DNA of 64,000 nucleotides from Plantibacter flavus (GCF_002024505.1 NZ_CP019402.1:1612001-1676000), one strand, 5' to 3'; counted from the first letter of the stretch, positions 52,974 to 62,240 are shown. Numbers and translations are program-made. The notes: generated from the sequence alone by a model not told the origin.

Positions 52974-53522
52974 ATGACTGAGCCGCGGGACGAAGACGCG
53001 CTGAGCTGGGCGGGCGACGACGATCCGACGCTCGACACCTCGGCTTCCGGCGACCGGACCACGCTCGAGCCCGCATCACAGGAGCCGATCACGCGTGGTC
53101 GGGCGACCGCGGCGGTCCCGTCGGCCTCGGAGCCCGCACGTCCGACCGCGGAACCGGTGGCCGCCGATGTCGAGGTCGACGTCGCGAAGCCGACCGATGG
53201 GGTCGCGGATGAGGCTGCCGCCGGAGACCGCGAGCAGATGAGTTCGGTCATGCTCGTCACGCTGGGCATCTTCGGTGGGGTCTTCCTGCTGTACAGCGTC
53301 GGTTGGCTGATCTCGGCGTTCCGTCCTGACGCGGCCGTCCCGAGCGACGCGGTCGGCCGATTCATGTTCGATCTCGGACAGGGACTCGCGGTCGCCGCGG
53401 GACCCGTCTGGATGGCGGCGACCCTCTGGTTGACCCGCGGCGGCAGGCCGGTCGTCAGGATCGCGATGCTCCTGCTCGGTGTCGTGCTCATCCTGCCCTG
53501 GCCGTTCCTCCGAGGAGTGTGA
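52974..53522 (+). CDS. Hypothetical membrane protein with acidic N-terminal region
   Basis: This 182-aa protein has about 85 N-terminal residues that are acidic and Ala/Pro/Thr-rich and probably disordered in the cytoplasm, followed by three hydrophobic segments (MLVTLGIFGGVFLLYSVGWL, FDLGQGLAVAAGPVWMAATL, AMLLLGVVLILPWPFL). I recognise no named family. Its stop overlaps the GTG of the next gene by 4 bases, so the two proteins are made together. Confidence 0.7.
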   Translation: MTEPRDEDALSWAGDDDPTLDTSASGDRTTLEPASQEPITRGRATAAVPSASEPARPTAEPVAADVEVDVAKPTDGVADEAAAGDREQMSSVMLVTLGIFGGVFLLYSVGWLISAFRPDAAVPSDAVGRFMFDLGQGLAVAAGPVWMAATLWLTRGGRPVVRIAMLLLGVVLILPWPFLRGV

Positions 53523-53899
53523 CCCTGATGCCCTCCACCACCGCGGACCCCGTGTCGAAACCCGCCGCCGAGCGGCCCGGCTGGCTCAGCTGGTCCATCG
53601 CCGTCCTGTTCGGCCTGTTCTTCGCCTATGACGTCTTCGAGGCCGTCGGCAACCTCGTCGGCATCGTCGGAACGGCGAACGGCCTCGCCGTGCCGGTCCT
53701 GCCGCTCGGCTGGGTCGTCCTCATCGGCGGCCTGCTCCTGCCGATCGTGGCCTTCGCGATCGCCTTCTGGACCGGTCGCGACCGGTCGCTCGGCGAGCAG
53801 GCCGTGCGCTACCTCGTCGCACTGTGCGTCGTCGCGCCGATCTCGCTGTCGGTCCTCGCGATGTTCGGCGCCCAGCAGTTGATCGACCTCTCCGTCTGA
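53519..53899 (+). CDS. Hypothetical membrane protein
   Basis: This 126-aa protein has a polar N-terminus and three membrane helices (SWSIAVLFGLFFAYDVFEAV, GWVVLIGGLLLPIVAFAIAFW, YLVALCVVAPISLSVLAMFG). It is coupled to the previous membrane protein (GTGA overlap), and the two may form a complex. The function is unknown. The start is GTG 53519; ATG 53528 is an alternative. Confidence 0.68.
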   Translation: MTLMPSTTADPVSKPAAERPGWLSWSIAVLFGLFFAYDVFEAVGNLVGIVGTANGLAVPVLPLGWVVLIGGLLLPIVAFAIAFWTGRDRSLGEQAVRYLVALCVVAPISLSVLAMFGAQQLIDLSV

Positions 53900-53946
53900 C
53901 CCGGCCGCCGCCTCGTCACACGACGAAGCGCCCGGTGCGCCTCCGA

Positions 53947-53952
53947 TAGGCT
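53947..53952 (+). promoter_or_regulatory. Probable -10 element (TAGGCT) of serA
   Basis: TAGGCT lies 62 bases before the serA GTG, so transcription would start near 53959 and give a leader of about 55 bases ending in the GAAGGAA ribosome site. An ATG at 53957 opens an overlapping frame that I consider non-coding. Confidence 0.4.
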
Positions 53953-54014
53953 TGCGATGGCCGCCGGACACCGACGCGCTGCCCACCCCACTGCTACTGC
54001 GAAGGAACCGTTCC

Positions 54015-55607
54015 GTGTCGAAACCGGTCGTACTGATCGCCGAAGAACTCTCACCAGCCACCGTCGACGCCCTCGGGCCCGACTTCGACGTGCGCTCCGT
54101 CGACGGGACGGACCGCCCGGCTCTGCTCGCGGCGATCGCCGACGCCGACGCCATCCTGGTCCGATCCGCGACCAAGGTCGACGAAGAGGCCATCCAGGCG
54201 GCCACCCGGTTGAAGGTCGTCGCGCGCGCGGGTGTCGGTCTCGACAACGTCGACATCAAGGCGGCCACGACGGCCGGGGTCATGGTCGTCAACGCGCCGA
54301 CCTCGAACATCATCTCCGCGGCCGAGCTCACCGTCGGGCACATCCTGAGCCTCGCCCGCCACATCCCGGCCGCGCACGCAGCGCTCGCCCAGGGGCAGTG
54401 GAAGCGGTCCAAGTACACGGGTACCGAGCTGTACGAGAAGACCATCGGCATCATCGGCCTCGGCCGTATCGGTGCCCTCATCACGGCCCGTCTGCAGGCG
54501 TTCGGCACGAACGTCATCGCGTACGACCCCTACATCACGTCCGCTCGCGCGCAGCAGCTCGGGGTGCAGCTGGTCACGCTCGACGAGCTGCTGGCACAGT
54601 CCGACTTCATCACGATCCACATGCCGAAGACGCCGGAGACGACGGGCATGATCGCCGGCCCACAGTTCGCGCTGATGAAGCCGACGGCCTACGTCGTCAA
54701 CGTCGCCCGAGGCGGCCTGATCGACGAGGACGCGCTGTACGAGGCGCTGTCCAACAACGTCATCGCCGGTGCCGGCCTCGACGTCTTCGTCAGCGAGCCG
54801 CCCACCGACACGAAGCTGCTCGGGCTCGAGAACGTCATCGTGACGCCGCACCTCGGTGCCTCCACCGATGAGGCGCAGGAGAAGGCCGGCGTCTCGGTCG
54901 CCAAGTCCGTGCGCCTCGCGCTCGGCGGCGAACTCGTCCCGGACGCGGTCAACGTCGCCGGCGGTGTGATCGACCCCTACGTCCGTCCCGGCATCCCGCT
55001 CGTCGAGAAGCTCGGGCAGGTCTTCGCCGCGCTGTCGACCTCATCGCTCACGAGCGTCGACGTCGAGGTCCACGGCGAACTGAGCGGGTACGACGTCAGC
55101 GTGCTGAAGCTGGCCGCGCTCAAGGGGATCTTCACGAACATCGTCAGCGAGACGGTCTCGTACGTGAACGCTCCGCTGCTCGCCGAGCAGCGCGGTGTCG
55201 TCACGCGCCTGCTCACCGACGAGGTGAGCGAGGAGTACCGCAACGTCATCACGCTGCGCGGAGCTCTCAGCGACGGATCGCAGATCTCGGTGTCGGGCAC
55301 GCTGACGGGCACGAAGCAGACCGAGAAGATCGTCGAGATCAACGGCTACGACGTCGAGGTGCCGTTCGCGAAGCACCACATCGTGATGGTCTACACCGAC
55401 CGGCCCGGCATCGTGGCCGTCTACGGTCAGCGTTTCGGCGAGGCGGGCATCAACATCGCGGGCATGCAGATCGCCCGTCACGAGGCCGGCGGCCCTGCGC
55501 TGAGCGTGCTGACGGTCGACTCACCGGTCGCAGACGACGTCCTCGAGGTCATCCGCGAGACGATCGACGCGACGCTGCTCCGCGAGATCGACATCACCGA
55601 GCAGTAG
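54015..55607 (+). CDS. serA: D-3-phosphoglycerate dehydrogenase
   Basis: This 530-aa enzyme catalyses the first step of serine synthesis from 3-phosphoglycerate. It has the NAD-binding motif GLGRIG (148-153), VNVARGGLIDEDAL, and a long C-terminal part with the intervening (ASB) domain and an ACT domain (HIVMVYTDRPGIVAVYGQRFGEAGINIAGMQI), as in mycobacterial SerA, where serine inhibits. The start is GTG 54015 after GAAGGAACC; the longer open frame is not supported. It ends before a hairpin terminator. Confidence 0.95.
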   Translation: MSKPVVLIAEELSPATVDALGPDFDVRSVDGTDRPALLAAIADADAILVRSATKVDEEAIQAATRLKVVARAGVGLDNVDIKAATTAGVMVVNAPTSNIISAAELTVGHILSLARHIPAAHAALAQGQWKRSKYTGTELYEKTIGIIGLGRIGALITARLQAFGTNVIAYDPYITSARAQQLGVQLVTLDELLAQSDFITIHMPKTPETTGMIAGPQFALMKPTAYVVNVARGGLIDEDALYEALSNNVIAGAGLDVFVSEPPTDTKLLGLENVIVTPHLGASTDEAQEKAGVSVAKSVRLALGGELVPDAVNVAGGVIDPYVRPGIPLVEKLGQVFAALSTSSLTSVDVEVHGELSGYDVSVLKLAALKGIFTNIVSETVSYVNAPLLAEQRGVVTRLLTDEVSEEYRNVITLRGALSDGSQISVSGTLTGTKQTEKIVEINGYDVEVPFAKHHIVMVYTDRPGIVAVYGQRFGEAGINIAGMQIARHEAGGPALSVLTVDSPVADDVLEVIRETIDATLLREIDITEQ

Positions 55608-55626
55608 CCCGACCGCCGCTGCGACC

Positions 55627-55658
55627 CGATGCCCCGTGCCGACCGGTGCGGGGCATCG
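55627..55658 (+). terminator. Intrinsic terminator of serA
   Basis: CGATGCCCCG (55627-55636) pairs with CGGGGCATCG (55649-55658), with a 12-base apical region. It is followed by TCGTCGCT and lies 20 bases after the serA stop. Confidence 0.7.
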
Positions 55659-55728
55659 TCGTCGCTAGGTCGAGACGCCGACGCCGAGACGCCTTCGCCG
55701 CTTCGGTACGCCCGGCGGGGGTCGCGGC

Positions 55729-56286
55729 TCAGCGACCGCCGGCGGGAAGCAGTCGCGCGATGACGGCCAGGAGCCGCTCGATCGACTCGTCGCTGCCCTC
55801 ATCGGGATCGCTGACCCCCATGCCGAGCTGCGCCGTGTTGGCGTAGAGGCCGTCGGACATCAACACGATCGCGCGGGCGGTGTCGGGATCGCCGACGGCG
55901 TCCTCCACCGTGCGCAACCAGCTCCGGCGGATGTCCGCCATCGCCTCGCTCGCCTGAGCGTGCTGTCCCTGCGCCAGCCGCGCGACGGCGATGATCGTCC
56001 GGTCGAACGGGGTGCCGCAGTCGACGGAGGTCCGCACGAAGTACTCGACGACACCCTCCGGGGCCGTGAGCATCCGCGCCGTGTCGGCCTCGCTCATGTC
56101 TGAGAGCCGCTCGATGAGGCCGTCGACGAGGGCCTCCTTGCTGCCGAAGTGGTAGAGCAGACCGCCCTTGGAGACGCCGGCCGCCGCGGCGACGGCGTCG
56201 AGGGTGGCGGCGCGTTCACCCTGCTCGATGAGGAGTTCGGCGAAGGCGTCGAGGACGCGTTCTCGGGCTGCGGTCTGCTTCGCCAT
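55729..56286 (-). CDS. TetR family transcriptional regulator
   Basis: This 185-aa repressor has the TetR HTH (RVLDAFAELLIEQGERAATLDAVAAAAGVSKGGLLYHFGSK-type region, residues 8-50) and an all-helical ligand-binding domain of the TetR_C type. ATG 56286 is the natural start; the frame stays open far upstream but only as a shadow of the MFS gene. It is divergent from the DHA2 exporter and probably represses both genes through the palindrome at 56324-56347, with release by an exporter substrate. Confidence 0.9.
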   Translation of the reverse strand: MAKQTAARERVLDAFAELLIEQGERAATLDAVAAAAGVSKGGLLYHFGSKEALVDGLIERLSDMSEADTARMLTAPEGVVEYFVRTSVDCGTPFDRTIIAVARLAQGQHAQASEAMADIRRSWLRTVEDAVGDPDTARAIVLMSDGLYANTAQLGMGVSDPDEGSDESIERLLAVIARLLPAGGR

Positions 56287-56318
56287 GGCTCCATCGTATT
56301 CGGCTCGTCGGATTCGGA

Positions 56319-56347
56319 TTGATACTATACCGGCTGGACGGTATAGT
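56319..56347 (+). promoter_or_regulatory. MFS promoter (TTGATA - 17 bp - TATAGT)
   Basis: TTGATA (56319-56324) and TATAGT (56342-56347) are separated by 17 bases, the best sigma-70-like promoter I see in the window. The operator palindrome fills the spacer and covers the -10, so bound repressor would exclude polymerase. Confidence 0.65.
56324..56347. promoter_or_regulatory. TetR operator palindrome
   Basis: ACTATACCG (56324-56332) and CGGTATAGT (56339-56347) are perfect inverted repeats with a 6-base spacer. The site lies between the divergent TetR and MFS genes. On the minus strand ACTATA also reads as TATAGT, a -10 for the regulator itself. Confidence 0.75.
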
Positions 56348-56400
56348 CGAGCAGGCGGCGCCCGACCGGCGCCGTTCTCCACGCTGTGAAAGAGGTCCCC

Positions 56401-57924
56401 GTGTCCACCGCCACCGAACCCACCGCCGTCGCCGCTCCCCGTGCCGGCCGGCGAGCCTGGTTCGCGCTCGCCGTCCTCATGCTCCCCGTCCTGCTGGTGT
56501 CGGTCGACAACACCGTCCTCAATTTCGCGTTGCCCGCGATCTCGAGCGCGCTCACCCCGACCGGCACGCAGCTGCTCTGGATCGTCGACGTCTACCCGCT
56601 GGTCCTCGCCGGCCTGCTCGTGTCGATGGGCAGCCTCGGCGACCGTATCGGTCGTCGTCGCCTCCTGCTCATCGGCTCCGTCGGATTCGGTGTCGTCTCC
56701 GTCGCCGCGGCGTTCGCGCCCAGCGCCGAGCTCCTCATCGCGGCTCGGGCGGCGCTCGGGTTCTTCGGAGCGATGCTCATGCCGTCGACGCTCTCGCTGC
56801 TGCGGAACATCTTCCTCGACCGCGACCAGCGACGGTTCGCCATCGCCGTCTGGGCCAGCGGGTTCGCCGCCGGCAGCGCGCTCGGGCCGATCGTCGGTGG
56901 GATCATCCTCGAGCACTTCGCCTGGGGTGCGGTGTTCCTCCTCGCCGTACCGGTCCTCCTGCCGCTCGTCGTCCTCGCGCCCTTCCTCATCCCGGAGTCG
57001 AAGGACCCGAACCCCGGACGCATCGACGTCCCGAGCATCCTGCTCATCCTCCTGACCATGACGCCACTCGTGTTCAGCATCAAGCACCTGGCGGAAGCCG
57101 GCTTCGACGTGCTCACGGTCGTCTCGATGGTCGTCGGCGTGGTCAGCGGCGTCCTCTTCATCCGTCGTCAGCTCCGCCTCGAGCACCCGCTGCTCGACCT
57201 GAGCCTGTTCCGGCGGGCCTCGTTCAGCGGCGCCGTGGTCATCAACCTGCTGAGCGTGACGGCGCTCGTCGGTGGGCTGTTCTTCGTGTCGCAGCACCTG
57301 CAGCTGGTGCTGGGCCTGCAGCCGCTCGACGCCGGGCTCGTCCTGCTCCCCGGGCTCATCGTGATGATCATCGCCGGCCTCGTGATCGTGCCGATCTCCA
57401 AGCGGGTCCGTCCGGGCATCGTGGTCCCGATCGCACTCGTCGTCTCCGCCGTCGGATACGCCTCCATCGCGATCACCGGGGGAGACGTGTCGGCCCTCGG
57501 GATCGGTCTCGCGTTCGTCGCCCTCGGGCTCGGCATCGGGTCCGCCGAGACGGTGTCGAACGAACTCGTGATCGCGAGTGCGCCGCCGGAGAAGGCCGGC
57601 GCGGCGTCCGGTGTCTCCGAGACCGCGTACGAGCTCGGCGCGGTGCTCGGCACGGCGACGCTCGGCACCGTGCTCACCGCCTCCTACCGATCGTCGGTCG
57701 TCCTGCCGGACGGACTGACCGCTGCGCAGCAGCAGGCGGCGGGGGAGACCCTGGGTGGTGCGGCGAACGTCGCCGCGCAGCTGCCCGGCGACCTCGCGGG
57801 TGCACTCATGGACTCCGCGCGGCACGCCTTCGACAGCGGTGTCGGTGTCGCAGCGTGGATCGGCGTCGGCCTCATCGTGGCCGCCATGCTCGTCGCGGCG
57901 ATCGGTCTGCGCCGGGTCCGGTAG
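56401..57924 (+). CDS. DHA2 family MFS drug exporter (14 TMS)
   Basis: This 507-aa exporter has fourteen predicted helices. It shows the DHA2 motifs [16 protein letters not shown] (motif D1), [16 protein letters not shown] (motif A) and [17 protein letters not shown] (motif C of proton-driven exporters). It is of the QacA/EmrB type and probably expels cationic or amphiphilic toxic compounds. I chose GTG 56401 because AGAGG precedes it at a proper distance; GTG 56386 would add five residues. It is controlled by the divergent TetR gene and ends before a strong terminator. Confidence 0.88.
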   Translation: MSTATEPTAVAAPRAGRRAWFALAVLMLPVLLVSVDNTVLNFALPAISSALTPTGTQLLWIVDVYPLVLAGLLVSMGSLGDRIGRRRLLLIGSVGFGVVSVAAAFAPSAELLIAARAALGFFGAMLMPSTLSLLRNIFLDRDQRRFAIAVWASGFAAGSALGPIVGGIILEHFAWGAVFLLAVPVLLPLVVLAPFLIPESKDPNPGRIDVPSILLILLTMTPLVFSIKHLAEAGFDVLTVVSMVVGVVSGVLFIRRQLRLEHPLLDLSLFRRASFSGAVVINLLSVTALVGGLFFVSQHLQLVLGLQPLDAGLVLLPGLIVMIIAGLVIVPISKRVRPGIVVPIALVVSAVGYASIAITGGDVSALGIGLAFVALGLGIGSAETVSNELVIASAPPEKAGAASGVSETAYELGAVLGTATLGTVLTASYRSSVVLPDGLTAAQQQAAGETLGGAANVAAQLPGDLAGALMDSARHAFDSGVGVAAWIGVGLIVAAMLVAAIGLRRVR

Positions 57925-57933
57925 CGCTCTGTC

Positions 57934-57965
57934 GATCGTGCCACCCGGAGACGGGTGGCACGATC
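57934..57965 (+). terminator. Intrinsic terminator of the MFS gene
   Basis: A perfect 14-base-pair stem, GATCGTGCCACCCG with its complement, closes a GAGA tetraloop (57948-57951). It lies 10 bases after the stop codon and before leuB. Confidence 0.8.
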
Positions 57966-58024
57966 CGCCCGAGGTCGGAGGCGTTAAGCTGGGCGCACAC
58001 CGTCGTCGCATCCTCAGGAGTCGC

Positions 58025-59080
58025 ATGTCCCGCACCGTCAAGCTCGCAGTCATCCCCGGCGACGGGATCGGTCCCGAGGTCGTCGGCGAGGCGCTCAAGG
58101 TCCTCGATGCGGCGGTGCAGGGTGGCGACGTCCGGTTCGAGCAGACGCCCTTCTCGCTCGGCGCCGGCCGGTTCCTCGAGACGGGCGACGTGCTGACCGA
58201 CGCGGACCTCGCCGCGATCGCCTCGCACGACGCCATCCTCCTCGGAGCGGTCGGCGGCGTGCCCGGCGACCCCCGGCTCGTGAACGCGAACATCGAGCGA
58301 GGGCTGCTCCTCAAGCTCCGGTTCAGCCTCGACCACTACGTCAACCTGCGCCCGACCGTCGTGTACCCGGGCGTCCCGAGCCCGCTGAGCGAGCCCGGCG
58401 ACGTGGACTTCGTCGTCGTCCGCGAGGGCACGGAGGGGCCGTACGTCGGCAACGGCGGAGCGATCCGCCAGGGCACGCCGCACGAGATCGCGAACGAGGT
58501 GTCGGTCAACACCGCGTACGGGGTGGAGCGGGTCGTGCGCTATGCGTTCGCCGCCGCGGCCGCGCGTCGGGGGAAGCTCACCCTCGTCCACAAGACCAAC
58601 GTCCTCGTCTTCGCCGGGTCGCTCTGGAAGCGCGTCGTCGACGCGGTGTCCGCGGAGTTCCCCGACGTCGCGGTCGACTACCTGCACGTCGACGCGGCCA
58701 CCATCTTCCTCGTCACGGATCCTGCTAGATTTGACGTCATCGTCACGGACAACCTCTTCGGCGACATCCTCACCGATCTGGCCGGCGCGATCAGCGGCGG
58801 CATCGGACTCGCGGCCTCGGGAAACATCAACCCGGACGGCACGTACCCGAGCATGTTCGAGCCCGTCCACGGATCGGCGCCCGACATCGCCGGGAAGCAG
58901 CTGGCCGACCCGACCGCCGCCATCCTCTCCGTCTCCTTGATGCTGTCGCATCTCGGGCTCGAGACGGAGGCGGCGCGAGTCGCCACTGCCGTCACCGCCG
59001 ACATCGCCGCCCGCACCGGCGCAGCACGCACGACGACCGAGGTCGGCGATGCGATCGCAGCCCTCGCGGCGAACCGGTAG
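58025..59080 (+). CDS. leuB: 3-isopropylmalate dehydrogenase
   Basis: This 351-aa NAD enzyme oxidises and decarboxylates 3-isopropylmalate in leucine synthesis. Features are [13 protein letters not shown] at the N-terminus, the substrate-binding arginines in [25 protein letters not shown] with the catalytic Lys, [18 protein letters not shown] with metal-binding Asp residues, and [14 protein letters not shown] for NAD. ATG 58025 follows CAGGAG; the open frame upstream shadows the MFS gene. ilvE follows 40 bases later. Confidence 0.95.
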   Translation: MSRTVKLAVIPGDGIGPEVVGEALKVLDAAVQGGDVRFEQTPFSLGAGRFLETGDVLTDADLAAIASHDAILLGAVGGVPGDPRLVNANIERGLLLKLRFSLDHYVNLRPTVVYPGVPSPLSEPGDVDFVVVREGTEGPYVGNGGAIRQGTPHEIANEVSVNTAYGVERVVRYAFAAAAARRGKLTLVHKTNVLVFAGSLWKRVVDAVSAEFPDVAVDYLHVDAATIFLVTDPARFDVIVTDNLFGDILTDLAGAISGGIGLAASGNINPDGTYPSMFEPVHGSAPDIAGKQLADPTAAILSVSLMLSHLGLETEAARVATAVTADIAARTGAARTTTEVGDAIAALAANR

Positions 59081-59120
59081 ACGCCCACCAGACACGCAGA
59101 TCACGACGGAAGACACCATC

Positions 59121-60236
59121 ATGACGATCAACCTCCCCATGGCGCAGCGCGAGCTCGCCTTCACCGTGACCCCCAACGAGCAGCCCGTCCCCGACGCCGA
59201 GCGCGACGTGATCCTCGCCGATCCGGGCTTCGGGCAGCACTTCACCGACCACATGGTCGACATCTGCTGGTCCGAGCGCGGTGGATGGCACCGCCCGCGG
59301 GTCCAGGCGTACGGTCCGATCTCGCTCGACCCGGCCGCCGCCGTCCTCCACTACGCCCAGGAGATCTTCGAAGGACTGAAGGCGTACCGTCACGCCGACG
59401 GCTCCATCTGGTCGTTCCGCCCCGACGCCAACGGCCGCCGCCTGCAGCGCTCGGCCAAGCGGCTCGCGCTGCCTGAGCTCCCGGTCGAGTACTTCGTCGA
59501 GTCGATCAAGCAGCTCATCGCCGTCGACGGCGCCTGGGTGCCGTCCGCGCCGGAGACCAGCCTGTACCTGCGACCGTTCATGTTCGCCAAGGAGGCCTTC
59601 CTCGGCGTCCGCCCGGCGAAGAAGGTCAACTACTACGTCATCGCCAGCCCGGCCGGCGCGTACTTCACGGGCGGCGTCACCCCCGTGTCGATCTGGCTGT
59701 CCACCGACTACAGCCGTGCGGGCAAGGGCGGCACCGGGGCGGCGAAGACCGGCGGCAACTACGCGTCCTCCCTGCTCCCGCAGGCCGAGGCGTACGAGCA
59801 CGGGTGCGCCCAGGTGCTCTTCCTGGACGCACAGGAGGCGACCTACATCGAAGAGCTCGGCGGGATGAACGTCGTCCTCGTCAAGCGCGACGGCACGCTC
59901 GTCACGCCGGAGTCGGACTCGATCCTCGAGGGCATCACCCGCGACAGCATCCTGCAGCTCGCGGAGGACCGTGGACACCGGGTGGAGCGCCGTCGGGTCA
60001 CGATCGACGAGTGGCGCGAAGGCGTCGAGAGCGGCGACATCGTCGAGGTGTTCGCCTGCGGGACGGCTGCGGTCGTCACACCGATCGCGCAGCTGAAGGC
60101 CAAGGACTTCACCGTGGGCGACGCCGACGCTCCGGCGGGCGAACTCACGATGTCGCTGCGTCAGGAACTGACCGACATCCAGTACGGCCGCCTGCCCGAC
60201 CGCCACGGGTGGATGACGCGGCTCGACGCGGAGTAG
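59121..60236 (+). CDS. ilvE: Branched-chain amino acid aminotransferase
   Basis: This 371-aa fold-type IV PLP enzyme performs the last step of Leu, Ile and Val synthesis. It shows QEIFEGLKAYRHADGSIWSFRP, YLRPFMFAKEAFLGVRP and the PLP-binding lysine in GGTGAAKTGGNYASSL (Lys209), then EELGGMNVVLVKRDGTLVTP. ATG 59121 follows GGAAGA. It is probably cotranscribed with leuB and ends at a strong terminator. Confidence 0.95.
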   Translation: MTINLPMAQRELAFTVTPNEQPVPDAERDVILADPGFGQHFTDHMVDICWSERGGWHRPRVQAYGPISLDPAAAVLHYAQEIFEGLKAYRHADGSIWSFRPDANGRRLQRSAKRLALPELPVEYFVESIKQLIAVDGAWVPSAPETSLYLRPFMFAKEAFLGVRPAKKVNYYVIASPAGAYFTGGVTPVSIWLSTDYSRAGKGGTGAAKTGGNYASSLLPQAEAYEHGCAQVLFLDAQEATYIEELGGMNVVLVKRDGTLVTPESDSILEGITRDSILQLAEDRGHRVERRRVTIDEWREGVESGDIVEVFACGTAAVVTPIAQLKAKDFTVGDADAPAGELTMSLRQELTDIQYGRLPDRHGWMTRLDAE

Positions 60237-60251
60237 CCTCCGAGCAGCCTG

Positions 60252-60280
60252 GGAAGCCCCGCACCTCGTGCGGGGCTTCC
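60252..60280 (+). terminator. Intrinsic terminator of leuB-ilvE
   Basis: A perfect 13-base-pair stem, GGAAGCCCCGCAC with its complement, has a CTC loop (60265-60267) and lies 15 bases after the ilvE stop. Confidence 0.8.
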
Positions 60281-60302
60281 GTGTCGCCGGGGCACCTCGG
60301 GA

Positions 60303-60308
60303 TAGGCT
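60303..60308 (+). promoter_or_regulatory. Probable -10 element (TAGGCT)
   Basis: TAGGCT ends 6 bases before GTG 60315 and only 3 before GTG 60312. The leaderless spacing seen elsewhere favours GTG 60315 as the start. Confidence 0.5.
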
Positions 60309-60314
60309 GGAGTG

Positions 60315-61079
60315 GTGAAAATCGCTCGCTTCAGTCACGATCAGGCCATCCGCTACGGCATCATCGACGATGCGGATCTCGTCGTCCTCGACGGCGATCC
60401 GCTCTACTCGGGCTTCGAACCGACGGGGGAGCGTGTCCCGCTCGCGGATGCGGTCCTGCTCGCGCCGGTCATCCCTCGCTCCAAGGTCGTCGCCGTCGGC
60501 AAGAACTACCACGACCACGCAGCCGAGATGGGCGGGGAGGCTCCCACCGAGCCGCTGCTCTTCCTGAAGCCCAACACCTCCGTGGTCGGGCCGGGAGACG
60601 CCGTCGTCTTCCCCAAGCAGTCCGAGCGCATCGACTTCGAGGGTGAGCTCGCCATCGTGATCGGCGGCGTCGCCAAGAACGTCAGCGCGGAGCGTGCCGA
60701 CGAGGTCATTTTCGGCTACACGATCGCGAACGACGTCACGGCCCGCGACCTCCAGGAGTCCGACGGTCAGTGGGCCCGGGCGAAGGGCTTCGACACGTTC
60801 TGCCCGCTCGGCCCCTACATCGAGACGGAGTTCTCCTTCGACGGCGCGACGATCGAGACCCGAGTCGACGGTGAGGTCCGCCAGCACGCCCCGCTCTCCG
60901 ACATGGTGCACTCCATCGGTGCGATCGTCGAGTACGCGTCCGCCGTCTGGACGCTCCTCCCGGGCGACGTCATCCTGACCGGGACCCCGGCCGGTGTCGG
61001 ACCCTTCACCGACGGCCAGGTCGTCGAGGTCGAGGTCTCGGGCATCGGCATCCTCCGGAACACCGGCCGCCGGCCCTGA
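60315..61079 (+). CDS. Fumarylacetoacetate hydrolase family protein
   Basis: This 254-aa FAH-fold protein has the motifs VAVGKNYHDHAAEMGG, LFLKPNTSVVGPGD, ERIDFEGELAIVIG with the metal-binding Glu residues, NDVTARDLQ, RAKGFDTFCPLGP and GDVILTGTPAGVGP. Relatives are 2-hydroxyhepta-2,4-diene-1,7-dioate isomerases, acylpyruvases and oxaloacetate decarboxylases; the substrate here is open. Start GTG 60315 is preferred over GTG 60312 because of the -10 spacing. It lies between ilvE and gltX, a common actinobacterial neighbourhood. Confidence 0.88.
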   Translation: MKIARFSHDQAIRYGIIDDADLVVLDGDPLYSGFEPTGERVPLADAVLLAPVIPRSKVVAVGKNYHDHAAEMGGEAPTEPLLFLKPNTSVVGPGDAVVFPKQSERIDFEGELAIVIGGVAKNVSAERADEVIFGYTIANDVTARDLQESDGQWARAKGFDTFCPLGPYIETEFSFDGATIETRVDGEVRQHAPLSDMVHSIGAIVEYASAVWTLLPGDVILTGTPAGVGPFTDGQVVEVEVSGIGILRNTGRRP

Positions 61080-61085
61080 CCCGCG

Positions 61086-62159
61086 TCAGCTGCGCTGGCC
61101 GAGAGCGGTCAGCGCAGCTGCGACGTCGTCGTCGGTGTTCCAGAGGTGGAACGCGACCCTCGCACGGCCCGCGCGACCCGATGCCGTGATCCCGGCCGAC
61201 TGCAGCGCCCGGAGGTCGTGTCCATCGGGGTCCGTCCACGTCACGATCGCCGAGGCAGTTCCCGTCAGGAGCGACCGGCTCTCGCCGATGCCCGTCCGGA
61301 GCGATGCTGCGAGCCGGGTGTCGTGCTCGTACACGGCGACGGCGTCGACCGCCGCGAAGAGGGCGATGGCGGGCTCGGCGCCGACCCAGGCCTGCCACGC
61401 GGGGGAGACGTCGAACCGTCGAGCGCTCTCGGCGAGATGCAACGACGGTCCGTAACAGGACGACCAGACGTCGTCGCCCGAATACCAACCGGCCTGGCTC
61501 GGTCGGAGGCGGTCCGACACCTCGTCGCGCACCGTCATGAACGCCACACCTCGTGGCGCGCAGAGCCACTTGTAGGCGTGGCACACGGTGATGTCGTCGG
61601 CCGAGGCGTCGACGGGGAGCCACCCCGCGGCCTGGGTGAGGTCGTTGAGCGTCAGTGTGCCGTGGACGGCCGCCGCCTCACGGATCGCGACCACGTCGGC
61701 GACCGCGCCGGTCGCGGACTGCACCGCGGAGTAGGCGACGAGCCAGGTCGAGGCGTCGATGTGGGCGGCGAGATCGGTGAGCGGTGCGTGGCGGACACGC
61801 ACGCCGCGGTGCGCCTGCATGAGGAACGGGGCGACGAGCGAGCTGAAGTCGCCCTCGACGCACAGGATCTCGGCGCCGTCCGGCACCGACGCCGCGACCA
61901 TGGCGACCATGGCGGAGGTCTGGGATCCGATCGCGACCGAGCGGAGGGGCACGTTGACCAGCTCGGCGAAGGAACCGCGCACGCGCTCGACGACTGCGCC
62001 GTAGGCGGCTGCATCGGTTCGAGCAGCCTGCCACGCGGAGAGGTCGGCCATGATGGCGTCCGTCGTGCCCGTCGTCGGCAGTCCCAGCGTGCAGGCGGCC
62101 AGGTAGCCGGGTGCGGATGGGAAGGATCCGCTGGCTTCCTGGAGGCTGAGGGTGCTCAT
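61086..62159 (-). CDS. Class V aminotransferase-fold PLP enzyme
   Basis: This 357-aa fold-type I PLP protein resembles kynureninase, isopenicillin-N epimerase and cysteine desulfurase-like enzymes. The PLP lysine is in CHAYKWLCAPRGVAF (Lys197) and the pyridine-binding Asp in LNDLTQAAGW (Asp173). VNVPLRSVAIGSQTSAMVA fits the PLP phosphate loop. The substrate cannot be told. ATG 62159 faces the divergent LysR gene 82 bases away, so it is the probable target of that regulator. It converges on the FAH gene, with 6 bases between stops. Confidence 0.82.
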   Translation of the reverse strand: MSTLSLQEASGSFPSAPGYLAACTLGLPTTGTTDAIMADLSAWQAARTDAAAYGAVVERVRGSFAELVNVPLRSVAIGSQTSAMVAMVAASVPDGAEILCVEGDFSSLVAPFLMQAHRGVRVRHAPLTDLAAHIDASTWLVAYSAVQSATGAVADVVAIREAAAVHGTLTLNDLTQAAGWLPVDASADDITVCHAYKWLCAPRGVAFMTVRDEVSDRLRPSQAGWYSGDDVWSSCYGPSLHLAESARRFDVSPAWQAWVGAEPAIALFAAVDAVAVYEHDTRLAASLRTGIGESRSLLTGTASAIVTWTDPDGHDLRALQSAGITASGRAGRARVAFHLWNTDDDVAAALTALGQRS

Positions 62160-62216
62160 GCATTCAGTCTCTTCGCCGGGTATCCATGCGACAAGGACCG
62201 GCTCTCGATGAGAACC

Positions 62217-62231
62217 ATAACCGTGGATTAT
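62217..62231. promoter_or_regulatory. Possible LysR-type operator
   Basis: ATAA-CCGTGGA-TTAT is an inverted repeat with a 7-base spacer, lying in an otherwise GC-rich intergenic region between the divergent aminotransferase and LysR genes. It overlaps the LysR -10 (62229-62234), which would permit autorepression. Confidence 0.45.
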
Positions 62232-62234
62232 GCT
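62229..62234 (+). promoter_or_regulatory. Probable -10 element (TATGCT) of the LysR gene
   Basis: TATGCT ends 6 bases before GTG 62241, a leaderless arrangement that selects this start over ATG 62208. Confidence 0.45.
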
Positions 62235-62240
62235 TCGAGG

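Noticed and set aside
52505..54517. 670-aa minus-strand frame across the genes at 52516-54517
   Set aside because: It has no coherent family. Its end overlaps DoxX in another frame, and its body is antisense to serA and the two membrane-protein genes.
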